From assembly GCF_018143015.1 (NCBI RefSeq), contig NC_054749.1, forward strand, positions 34,268,000 to 34,331,999: a stretch of DNA of 64,000 nucleotides, written 5' to 3'. Below the pieces are notes generated by a model that saw only the letters and a list, made by a program, of their open reading frames with translations, was not told the origin of the DNA and searched no databases. The first letter of the stretch is position 1; every line of letters begins with the position of its first letter. Position numbers and translations under genes: made by a program. Below are positions 47,682-64,000 of the stretch, piece after piece. The stretch comes from Lytechinus variegatus. Its lineage: Eukaryota; Echinodermata; Echinoidea; Temnopleuroida; Toxopneustidae.

Positions 47682-48045
47682 TTAAAGGACAAGTCGACTC
47701 CACCCCAACAAAAAGTTGATTTGAATAAAAAGAGAAAAATACTACAAGCATAACACTGAAATGTAAAATAATAAAGTTACGACATTTTAAAGTTTCGTGT
47801 AATTTCACAAAACTGTGAGGAGACTATGAAGTCATCCACTCACTATTTCTTTTGTATTTCATTATATGAAATATGAATTGTTGTAATTTTCTCCTCATTT
47901 TCAAATGATACGATTGATTCCTCCCTGAACATGTGAAATTAGCATTGTTTAATACTATATGGTTCAGTCAAGTGGGTCCTTATTGTCAAATCTATATAAA
48001 AAAATGAAATATTTAATAAGTCAAACAATAAAACACGAAAGAAAT
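47682..48045. mobile_element. foldback element (GGTCAAGTCCACC family), partial
   Basis: Left arm from AAAGGACAAGTCGACTCCAC through TCACTATTTCTTTTGTATT and TATGGTTCAGTCAAGTGGG. The distal end of the right arm is missing. Confidence 0.7.
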
Positions 48046-49664
48046 GTTCTGAAGCCTGCATGACAATCCCGATGGCTATGCAAAGCTGGCCGGGGCAATG
48101 ATAACTATAACATAACCAAGAGCTCCATGTTGGGTTATCAATATTCTCAACAGGGATATAGGCATCACGGCTTATACATTGAGAACACGGATATACAAGG
48201 CCCGGATGATCCCGGATACAAGGTACATGTAGGTGAATGTCCATGGTGAGAACTGAGAAGGCTATACTCAATACCAAACATGGCAGCTAGGGGTCATAAG
48301 CAAAGTCGACGTCTGGGTCATTCGTAAGTTACACTGTATATACATAAGAAATCTTCATGCTATATCAGAGGCCTGAACAGGGAATGTATTTATGTATAAT
48401 AGTGAATATCTCCATCGGGATGAAATCATGTCCATGCACAATATATATTGCAGTGAGCTTTCATAATAATGCAATGAGGTGATATATCCCTGGTATAATC
48501 CAATATACCCTTCACTCAGCGTTCGCATGATTCGCAATACACGGGGCAATACACGCTTCAAATGAAAGAAATTACTTACCATGTTTGCACTCTCCAAATG
48601 TGAGTTGTTTTATGGACCTATTAACACAATAGCTCCATGGTTCTATCATAGGCGCAGTACGCACAGCACACAAGATGATAACAGAAAATTTCACATATTT
48701 GCAACGCAATTACCAGTTCTGAATTCATATACCTGGCCTGCATGCCTGTATACACCGGGCTAATAGCTAGTCGATAGCAAATGACACAGATTATAGCATT
48801 TACTATTCGTGTATAATATGAAGGTGCAGAATGTTTGACAATAGTGTACTGTATGACAATGATTCGGGTGTCACGCCTCATTGAACAGTTCACGTCATCA
48901 TCGAAAACACACATGCCGTTGCGATGGCCCTCGACAACAAAACTGTGGAACTTCTCTGCCCGAACAGCGGGGGGGGGGGGGGGCTGGATTGTCCAGGCGG
49001 CCAGTCGGGTAGCGAATATACCCCCCCCCCCCCCCCCGACTACCGACTGCTCGAAGCCTGTAAGTACCTTCTGGGCCTATATATTTATTCTACGGGGTTT
49101 TTTTACTAACAGGACTATAGGTGTATGCACTCATTATGCCTATAATCGGAGGCCCTCGGGGGGGGGGGCAGTCATTGCGCTGCACACATGCATAACCTGA
49201 TTATTTCCAAACACCCCCTAAACGAGTTTTTCTCTCTGTGCAAAATAACCCCCTTAACAAGTGTTTCGCGAGCATCATTTACACATTAAATTACCCCTAA
49301 ACAAGTTGTCACCAGAATCCCTAAACAAGTGTTGTGTACTTGCTATATACAATAAGGTTAATTATACAAAACTATATTCATGGGTTACAACCCCCCCCCC
49401 CCGTGCAGTTATGGTTAAAATACCGGTAAAAACCGACATTTTTCAGAAACGAGGAGGCAAAACCTAAATATTCGATGAGGAATCCAACAAAAGTTTAAAC
49501 ACGTGACATACTTGTAACGATATGGGACCCGTTCATTAGTTTTCATGGGAAAATAGCTCGTTTCCTTCAACGTTTCTGTCCATCAAAAGTATGCCTGCAT
49601 TCAAAAAGATGGGGCAAGCCTTTAAACCATGGCAATGTGCAATATGAGGGTAGTAAGTTGATAC
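48046..49664. other. no supported gene; homopolymer runs
   Basis: G14/C17 runs at 48968-49037 and further G and C runs near 49158 and 49391. CCTAAACAAG/CCTTAACAAG words repeat at 49217-49330. Small frames across the runs are not credible genes. Confidence 0.45.
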
Positions 49665-50173
49665 TTAAAGGTCAAGTCCACCCAGGAAAAATGTTGATTT
49701 GAATCGATAGAGAAAAAACATCAAGCATAATGATGAAAATGTCATCAAAATCGGATGTAAAATAATAAAGTTATGACATTTTAGAGTTTTGCTTATTTTT
49801 CACACAACACTATGCAAATGTGAGAGACGATGATGTCCCTAACTATTTTTTTTTTATCTTTATCATTATTGTTTGAATAATACGATATTCCAATTTTCTT
49901 ACATTAAGGATCAACTTGACTATACCAGGAAAATCAGGAGCAAAAGTAAAATATTTCATGTAATAAAATACAAAAGAAATAGTGAGTGGTCCCATCAACT
50001 GCTTACCAACCAGGATGTGCTTGATATAACTGTTTTGTGAAATAAAGCGAAAGTTTAAAATGTCATAACTTTCTTATTACGTCCGACTTTGATGAAAACT
50101 TCAATGCTATACTCGTTGGATTTCTCTTTTTATTCAAAACATTTTTTTGTTGGGATGGACTTGTCCTATAAAT
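49665..50173. mobile_element. foldback element (GGTCAAGTCCACC family), copy 3
   Basis: AAAGGTCAAGTCCACCCAGG to TGGGATGGACTTGTCC, with mirrored arms (TTGAATCGATAGAGAAA / TTTCTCTTTTTATTCAA). Confidence 0.82.
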
Positions 50174-50438
50174 AAGAAAAGTAGTATCTGGGAACGGATT
50201 ACTGGACGGATTAGTGATCTCAAACACTGAAGCAATATTGGAACAAGAAATTACATCATTTTGAGTGTCTTTCTCGGCCAAAAAAGGCTTACGATTTGGG
50301 TCTGTATATCGTTATAACTTTAAAGACAGTAGCTTGGAGCACATATTTCTTTCTCGTGAACATGAAATGGATTTTTTCTAGTAGATTTTCATTCATAATC
50401 AAGTACAAAAATATTATTGTGCCCCCCGTCCTTCTACT

Positions 50439-50560
50439 AGGGCCCGTTGCAGAAAGAGTTGCGTTTAAACGCAAGTAAAAAATCAATCGCAAGTCCCAAA
50501 TGCGCGCTGTTGATTGGTTTGGAGTTGCGATTGATTGCAACTCTTTCTGCAACGGCCCCT
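50439..50560. mobile_element. palindromic MITE (GGGCCCGTTGCAGAAAG ends)
   Basis: AGGGCCCGTTGCAGAAAGAG and CTCTTTCTGCAACGGCCCCT, with mirrored AATCAATCGCAA / TTGCGATTGATT. 122 bp. Confidence 0.9.
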
Positions 50561-50573
50561 GACCTATTACCAT

Positions 50574-51433
50574 GGTTACATGCATGAGAGACTGTTGCAG
50601 GAGCCTCAACCGGGCTGAAGAAACCCCCCCCCCCCCCCCCACCCCCACACACACTTGTAGTTCTTTTGCGCCTTGACAACTAATGCAAAGAATAGGGTAC
50701 GTTCCCCATTGCCCCCCCCCCCCCCCCTAGATACGCCTCTGAGCACGGCTTTATTTTTTTCTGTTCACAGAATTGTCTTAATGGTGGATTGTTGGTTTCC
50801 TGAATGTCACCACGGTTACAAAAGTTAATGAATTATGCCATATAATCCAAGGTACATTATTGTAAATCGTAAAATAATGGAGATTAAATCAATGAATAAA
50901 TAATTCAGTACATGTATGTCTTGTATCGAAAACGTTTTATTGACAATTTCTTATCCCACTCTAGTCCTTAATCAATTTTAAATTTGGTCTAATTCATAGA
51001 TTTACATTTCAAATAAAGATTACTAAATTAATTCTGTCAAATTTCAAACGGGGTGTATTAATAATATTAAGCAAGCGTAATTATATAGGAAACATTTTAA
51101 CAATTTAAAGTCTTATTTGGCCACTTTTAACTTTAAAAGCAAAAATTCTGGTTTTGATAATAAACTTCAGACATGGTTTGTAATAACATGCCTCAGTCTC
51201 TGAGCCGTTATACATAACGTTTATAAAGGCCGAATATGATTCTCTTTTTATTTCATTAATTTTGCTTCTCCCTAAGCTTAACTCTCATATCGCCCTGATT
51301 GCATGGAACATGTAGAATTCATCTCCAAATCCCACTTCATCCTTCAATTCAAACTACATGTTTGTGAGAGAAATGCTGTCGTATCAGTATGAGGGGCACA
51401 TTCATTGGTTATGAGCCAACCACATGACCCTCG
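50574..51433. other. no gene; C runs
   Basis: C17 and CA runs at 50624-50653 and C15 at 50712-50726. The rest is AT-rich flank of gene F. Confidence 0.45.
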
Positions 51434-53200
51434 CTAACATCCATCATTGCTAGGTTCCATGGTGCACTGCGTGTCTTGATCGTTTAACGTGCTGCTCAGC
51501 GAACGCCATGCGAATATCCATCGATTCTGCAAAACTGGACTGTCCGGAACAGGGAAGATGGCGCTGGCGGTCTGACGTATCTGATGCCCGTCTACCGCCA
51601 GTGGTGTTTGCTCCAAGTGTAGTGAACCACCAGGACAACTGAAAGTCATGAGAATAAAATAAAACCATGTTTATTGAGAGCTTTTCACTAAACCCAAATG
51701 GCTTAACCGTCACTGCTCCCATAGTAGAAACCTCTTCTAAAATACTTTTTGCTATTTCCAATTTCTATTCCTGTGCAATCAATAATTTTGTGTTCATCTT
51801 TTTCATATAATTGTTGTCATATTATAGAGTGAATATTTCATGAGAATGAATGAAAATAGTAACTGAGACGTGGAAGCCAGTGCGTCCAGAATTTTCAAGA
51901 TGACTTCCTTAATGCAGAGATAAATTTCAAAACAATTCACGATGGCCAAACCTGACTCCAAATTGGATGATTTCAAGTTCAGTGTTGACCTTTTGGTGCT
52001 GGTGTTAGGTCAATTTTTACACAATTATAACACCAAACATAAAATGAAGATGGTCCCGAAAAAGTCACTCACTAGTTATTGAGATATCAATAATGTGATC
52101 TGGATCAGTTTTACATCAAACTCTGAATGAGTTCTGGAGCTAGGGAAAGCAATCAAAATTTCAATACCAACAACAACAACATCAAGGCCAACACCAGACT
52201 TGAAATCACCTAATCATGTTTGTGTAAACTAGCGACAAAATTATTTTCCATTGGTCCCGATTCTTCATGGTTTGGTAGAAGTAAAGACTCCTCGAAATAA
52301 AAAGGTCCCATAGACAGGGCCCTGGGAACGATGTTTTGTACTGGGGTGTTCTGAAGTAAGTTTGACAAAAAAGGGGGTATACTATTACCAGGTGAAGGTG
52401 GTTCTGGTCCCCAGACGTGCCAGAAGTTTGACAAGAAAAAAAGGTTTCCCTACAAATGCCGTTCATTTTGGTTACATTTCTGCCATTTTGTCATACCTAT
52501 ATCAGATTTTCAGGGGGTGCTGACTATGGAAAATAACACACCCAGCATGCACCCCAAGGAAAATCTTTCAACACCCCTGCTTCCCATGGTCATGTTCATA
52601 GAGAAGAATCTTCATTTTTGTCTCTGGCAGAGGACAATCTCTTTGGGAGTTGTGTCAAGACCAACACCCCACTGTCATCAGACCTAAAAAGCTATCGCAT
52701 TTTTTTTTCGATTGACATATTGGCATGATTGGTCAAGATTTATTTCTTTGGTGTAGCTATACTTCAGCCTAATTAGAAAATCAGGGGGAATATACTTTTT
52801 TATGGAGAGATTACCTTCTAGTTCTAACCGGTTTGTATTGGCCCATCAGATGTGACGATTCTCGGACCACCTTAGCTGGGATCAGCGAATGCGGCACAAC
52901 TCTTAACCTCTGGTTAGCCGGATGGACACGGTTATGCGGTAAACCGAATCTCTTTCCCCTCCTGCTAGCTGGCAGTCGGTTATGAAGTATGGCTCGTCGC
53001 ATCGGGGCGATCCGAAGCCCGTAATAGAGCAGGAAAGTTAGGCCGAAGACAACTGCGCTAGAACCAACCAACATAGCAGTCCTGTCGTTCTTTCTCAGAC
53101 CATGAACACCGACGGGTATACCTCCGGCAATGGTGAGGATCACCATGGTTAGTGGGATGACGGCAGGTGTAGCTGCTAGATGATATTCGGTCAGCCTCAT
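51434..53200 (-). CDS. two-TM protein, possible divergent member F
   Basis: Exon 1 53200-52815 and exon 2 51638-51434 join in phase 2 (AGAAG|GTAATC, TGACTTTCAG) into 196 residues. TM1 is about 8-33 and TM2 about 41-63, joined by the short loop GLRKNDRT. A basic stretch follows (RRAILHNRLPASRRGKRFG). The second-exon frame is fixed by phase but its sequence (CPGGSLHLEQTPLAVDG...) is not recognisable and has no PPxY. Orientation, order, two-helix hairpin and phase-2 intron match genes A-E, but the G-x8-W-x5-G-x2-G motif and the Gly/Arg/His N terminus are absent. Either a fast-diverged paralogue or an unrelated small membrane protein. Exon 2 is the weakest part. The intron holds two dispersed repeats. 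Confidence 0.5.
51968..52210. mobile_element. dispersed inverted-end element, copy 2, in the intron of gene F
   Basis: GATTTCAAGTTCAGTGTTGA to CAGACTTGAAATC. The interior is the inverted form of the copy at 22706-22933. Confidence 0.7.
52315..52565. repeat. dispersed repeat, copy 2, in the intron of gene F
   Basis: CAGGGCCCTGGGAACGATG...TATGGAAAATAACACACCCA. See the copy at 36533. Confidence 0.5.
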
Positions 53201-56200
53201 GACAAGGATGTCTTCCGACCGGGATGTCCTTTCTCATTGATGCTGCTTTTTGGCCATATAGTCATCAATGATCGTCATTTTTTCTTTATTTTTGTTTGCT
53301 TATTTTAACTGAACAGTCTCGCATGTGTCACTGTTCCATGTTTGACGAGTCAATGTGAGATGTCATTTTTCCATATGATGTATCATCGATGAAAAACAAA
53401 AATATTTGCTATCACAATTATTTTCTTGTCAGGGAAATCAACTTCCTATGTGGGTACGGTCTGGTTGATTGTAGCCAAGACACATTGCCAATACGCAGTC
53501 TAACGCGCAGCTCTTTTATTGCGTCCAGATTGCGTCATAAAGCTTTGAGAATCGAGCAGTGCGCGTAATTTATTTGTACACGTATTCATTTTTTATGCAT
53601 TTAGTTTGTTTCTTTTTGTTTGTTTGTTTTTCTCTCACTGGTTTCCCTTTATATACATGTATCTCTCTCCCTTTACCTATCAGCATACCCCCACCCCCCC
53701 CCCTCTCTCCTCTCTCTCTCTCATTCTCTGTCTTGCTCGATCATGTCTTATTTTAACGTTTTAGGGTCTTGGTAACTGTGCTGTACAACTGAAGCTCGAG
53801 TCACCAGGAGCGGATTCATCAGGATTAACTATGGAAGGGGGACATTTTTCCAGTGAAATTTTTTGACAAGCAGAAAAAAGGGTCTTCACTTTCAAAAAGG
53901 AGACACAGGCCGGCTGTGCCCCCCCCCCCCCCCCCCCGTGGATCCGCATGAGCTCGAAAAAACATAAACCTAATTACAAGTTCCTTGAAAGTTATTTACA
54001 ATAAAATAAATATTTCGCTAGAAGGTAAAATTATATAAGTTAAGATTGAGACTACGAGTTGCAAAAAAAATAAGTGAAATTACGATCATGTAATGTTCTA
54101 CATTAAATTACACCCAGTTGCGGAAACGGGCAATTATGATCACTTCACCAAATTCAATTTCCGTAACATCATTCTCTTTAAATTCTCTCAAACATATTAG
54201 TTTTAAAAGAAAAATACACTTATCGTTAATAACTTGTTTTTTAATACACCAAAGATTAATTTATTAAAACTTTATAAATAGCATAGAACAATATGATAAT
54301 ATCAATAAAACATATTTAAATTGCATAGTGAAGTTTATACAATAATTTTTCTTTTAAAATTACCATAACTAATTATGGGGACGACGTGGACTATTGGTTA
54401 CGATTCTCGTCTTTCAATCAGTGGGGCGTGCTTTCGAATGAAAAATGAATGAATGAATTTAATCTTCCACCGTAAATTCTTTTATTTTTTCAACTGTTAA
54501 TCGAAACTTATCAAAAATTCTTGATATAATTATTTAAAAATACAAACACAGCGAACGATAAAAATAGACTTGCATTACAATTAATTGCCATTATCAAAAC
54601 CTCGTTCAAAATGGTCAGGAAAGCTTGGCTTTAACTTGAGATTTGACCCCAAAATTCCTTATCAATAGAAACCACATAGGTATGATTAAAAAACATTTTC
54701 AATCATAAGTTGTCTTTTTCACAATTTACTAAACTTTGTATTAATGGCCTTACCGGACATTTTCTTATCAGTGTTTCGCTTGATGAATTGCATTGAAATT
54801 TATTTTCATTTCAATTCCGAATTTTATCTCCTTCAAATTCAAGATATATATTAAACATCGACTTTTGTACAAAGAATTATGAAAACTTATGAAATATATT
54901 TACAATAATCATATTAAGGGAAGAAAGAAAATAACGATGACGACATACCAAACTATAACGGCTACGCCAGTAGCATGATTATATCACAAAGTAGAAATGC
55001 CATGAAAATAAACGAACGGAAAATAGAAGGTACATATAGGAAAAAAAATAAATATATGAAAATATGAAACGGCAAAATAGGGATAAATGCAACGAACACG
55101 AACTCTATAAGTAAACTTTTCACAATTAGCGTCACTATTCTACCTTTTCCGCTCTGTAATTAGTCTACTTAGCATGCTTATCATGACATCTTTCCGAACA
55201 ATATCAATAACAGTGAATAAGTGCATAGTTGTAGGTAGTTTGGACGGAAATATGTATACATCGAAACCTCTAATTAAAAATACACTCATTCAATTTCGGT
55301 AAATAGATGAATGGTGGCTTTGCATGCATGAAATACATTAGAAATGCATTAAAATATTCATATCCTACTGTTTCTATGGTTACACATTTTTCTAGTTTTA
55401 CCACCAAACTGCCAGGCCAGCAATTTTTTTAAATCGTTCTGTGTGATATTATTTGATAAGTAACAGACAACATGATTTGATAGAGGATATTATTTAACTG
55501 GCTTAATTTCTTCATAATCTCATGCCGGTGACATAAAAACGGATTAACATTGCCCCCCCCCCCAAAGTTTCATAATAAACTAGAATAGTGAAAAGGAGGG
55601 AGGGGTAATGAAGGGCACGCTCCTCATACCCACTTCTAAATTTGTCCCTGTCGAACGTCGATCTCCCGATTTTATCCACTTTAAGTTGTTGCAGATTAGA
55701 GATCACACCAATTCCAAGTGCATGGGTATAGAGCCGGGGTTTTTCCCCTCATCTCAATACCCCTTCAAAGACTATTTTAATCATGTGAAATGTGTTTGTT
55801 ATGTCGATTCAATACAATGCAATAATAATGAGGCTTTGAATGTTCCCTTAACAACAATCAAAATAGAAATCAGCAAATTATCAATGAATGGTTTCCCGCC
55901 TGGGGTTGCTTGAACTACATGCAAACCAAACATTACTGTTGGAGATGACAGAAGGGTAATCTTTTTCTCAAAATATCAGAGAAACATTTAACAATGTCGC
56001 GGTAAGCTTCTCTTTTACACATAATTACATCGGATTCATGGAAATTCTTTTATTTCCGTGATCGGATTCAGTAGTAAGAATGATCTCTATGGGTTGTAAT
56101 GTTTAGATCGTGAGATGACGCTGTTCAAAAAGGTTGTTCCACTGTGGCGTTTAGGTTTAGCACCCTGGGGAGTTATGGGTACCATTCTCAATATATCTCA

Positions 56201-56794
56201 AGAGGAGAACTAAAGGAGACATGTTTTTTTTAATGTCCAGAAATACACTACACTGCAAACAAATCATGTGATTAATTTGTAAGTAAACTATCTAATTTTC
56301 AATTCCTCTAACATTCTAAAGTAAATAGTGTTTCATTTCTATTAATCAAACATTCATGCTTTCGTAGCATTGATGTAATTAGCATATACAAGTAAAGTAA
56401 ACTGTTTTAATATCCTACGCACTTTAAACAAACTAGACTGAATTCCGATATTCCCTCAAAAACAATCGAAATGCTTCACCTTTTTTGCAACGTCATGAGT
56501 CTATTTCAAATGCTTTCCGATATTGATAATATTAATGATAAACCTAATTAAAAATGTTTCATGCTGCATGGCTTATCCTTTTTTTATGCCAAAGAAACGT
56601 CTTTGCATTTAAAACACACTGATCTATAACAAATACATGGCGTGCAGTGTCAACTGTATGCCTTATTCACGGCCAGAGTAGACGGTCAAGGAGTTTTATA
56701 GTAATATCAGTGTGATTTCCTCGACCCCCCCCCAATCGAACACCCCTCCCCTTTCACTATCCCCTGTCTACCCCTGTCCCATCATTACATCCTT
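53201..56794. other. no gene seen
   Basis: 3.6 kb of AT-rich intergenic DNA. CT-rich run 53688-53725, C17 at 53920-53937 and C11 at 55553-55563. I find no exon with convincing composition or splice context. Confidence 0.45.
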
Positions 56795-58068
56795 ATGTTC
56801 ATGGTAGAGTGCCCCCCCCCAGCCAAAGCCCATTCCTCTTTGTACCCCGTACCCGTCCCATCATTTAATTTTATGCCCTCATGTTCATGGTTGAATCCCC
56901 CCCACCCCCGAGCCAAAGCCCCTTCATCTTCGAACCCCGTCCCATCATTACACCCTCATGTTCATGGTAGAGTGCCCCCCCCCCGAGCCAAAGCCCCTTC
57001 CTTTTCCTACCCCGTCCTACCATTAAACCCTGATGTTCATGGTTGAGCCCCCCCCCCCCCCCCCCGCCAAAGCCCCTTCCTCTTCCTACCCCGTCCTACC
57101 ATTACACCCTTATGTTCATGGTTGAGCCCCCCCCCCGAGCCAAAGCCCCTTCCTCTTCCTACCCCGTCATACCATTACACCCTCATGTTCTAGGTAGAGT
57201 CCCCCCCCCATCCCCGAGCCCACGCCCCTTCCTCTTCGTACCCCGTCCTACCATTACACCCTTATGTTCATTGTTGAGCCCCCCCCCCCCGCCAAAGCCC
57301 CTTCCTCTTCCTACCCCGTCCTACCATTACACCCTTATGTTCATGGTTGAGACCCCCCCCCCACCCCCAGCCAACGCCCCTTCCTCTTCCTACCCCGTCC
57401 TACCATTACACCCTTATGTTCATGGTTGAGCCCCCCCCCGCCAACGCCCCTTCCTCTTCCTACCCCGTCCTACCATTACACCCTTATGTTCATGGTTGAG
57501 CCCCCCCCCCCCAGCCAACGCCCCTTCCTCTTCTTACCCCGTCCTACCATTACACCCTCATGTTCATGGTTGAGCCCCCCCCCCCCCAGCCAACGCCCCT
57601 TCCTCTTCTTACCCCGTCCTACCATTACACCCTCATGTTCATGGTTGAGCCCCCCCCCCGCCAAAGCCCCATCCTCTTCCTACCCCGTCCTACCATTACA
57701 CCCTTATGTTCATGGTTGAGCCCCCCCCCCCCCATACCCGAGCCAAAGCCCCTTCCTCGTCCTACCCCGTCCTACCATTACACCCTTATGTTCATGGTTG
57801 AGCCCCCCCCCAGCCAACGCCCCTTCCTCTTCTTACCCCGTCCCATCATTACACCCTTATGTTCATGGTTGAGCCCCCCCCCCAGCCAACGCCCCTTCCT
57901 CTTCTTACCCCGTCCTACCATTACACCCTTATGTTCATGGTTGAGCCCCCCCCCCCCGCCAAAGCCCCTTCCTCTTCCTACCCCGTCCTACCATTACACC
58001 CTTATGTTCATGGTTGAGCCCCCCCCCCAGCCAACGCCCTTTCTAGCTCTTCGTACCCCGTCCTACCA
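56795..58068. repeat. minisatellite, about 18 units of about 75 bp
   Basis: Each unit is a C run of variable length, then GCCAAAGCCCCTTCCTCTTC, CTACCCCGTCCTACCATTAC, and ACCCTTATGTTCATGGTTGAG. Unit length varies mainly through the C run (6-17 nt). The last unit merges into the 3' end of the Ly6-type coding exon (58069 upward). The Pro-rich open frames through it follow repeat phase and are not genes. Confidence 0.92.
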
Positions 58069-63873
<5,805 letters not shown>

Positions 63874-64000
63874 CTGCGAATATTAACATATACAAAGGAA
63901 AGAGTGTCGAGAGGTACTATGTAACTGTTTCGCATGCATAATGTCGTATAAGCATCTATCATTTCAAATTCAATCTCAACTTCGTCAATGTATGTATTCC
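63874..64000. other. intron upstream of the first visible Ly6 exon
   Basis: The acceptor ATATTCGCAG precedes the exon at 63873. No signal-peptide start is visible in the remaining bases. Confidence 0.4.

Noticed and set aside
48924-49200. Small frames across G14 and C17 runs with a potential exon start (ATGGCCCTCGACAAC)
   Set aside because: Reading phase depends on homopolymer lengths that are unreliable, and the downstream sequence is not coding-like.
54370-54445. tRNA-like A-box sequence (GTGGACTATTGGTTACG)
   Set aside because: No B box and no cloverleaf. Too weak to call even as a SINE.

Overview
The window looks like nuclear DNA of a marine invertebrate deuterostome, most likely an echinoid (sea urchin). 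The reasons are AT-rich sequence, short genes with GT-AG introns, an orphan class A GPCR on one exon, a DEATH-NACHT (NLR-like) gene, many tRNA-derived SINEs, dozens of foldback/MITE elements and long trinucleotide microsatellites. The species call is inference. I saw no reverse transcriptase, integrase or capsid-like reading frame.

Layout. 0-4.4 kb: three long foldback elements and featureless AT-rich DNA. 4.4-5.5 kb (+): an intronless GPCR. 5.7-11.1 kb: a MITE with 42-bp ends, SINEs and foldback debris. 12.2-15.0 kb (-): a two- or three-exon gene for a DEATH - transmembrane - NACHT protein without LRRs. 17.8-53.2 kb (-): six tandem genes that all encode a two-helix membrane hairpin interrupted by one phase-2 intron downstream of the hairpin. 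Five of them (A-E) share the motif G-x8-W-x5-G-x2-G at the hairpin turn, and four (B-E) end in a second exon carrying a PPPSY WW-ligand motif. MITEs, a SINE and microsatellites lie in and between them. A small tRNA-Ala(AGC) array (two intact genes, two decayed) sits at 35.2-37.2 kb between genes C and D. 58.1-63.9 kb (-): a Ly6/uPAR-type surface protein gene in six visible exons. Its Thr-rich stalk exon is duplicated inside a 578-bp tandem duplication, and its 3' end runs into a 1.3-kb minisatellite. 61.9-63.55 kb: (GTA)n followed by (TAC)n, forming a very large inverted trinucleotide repeat.

How the genes may work together. The two-helix family is the main candidate for something undescribed: small membrane proteins with both ends predicted on the same side, a Gly/Arg/His-rich N terminus and a PPxY tail that could recruit WW-domain (NEDD4-type) ubiquitin ligases. 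The DEATH-TM-NACHT protein and the Ly6-type protein would fit an innate-immune or cell-surface neighbourhood, but nothing in the sequence links the three groups functionally. Exon structures below were derived by hand from splice consensus and reading phase.
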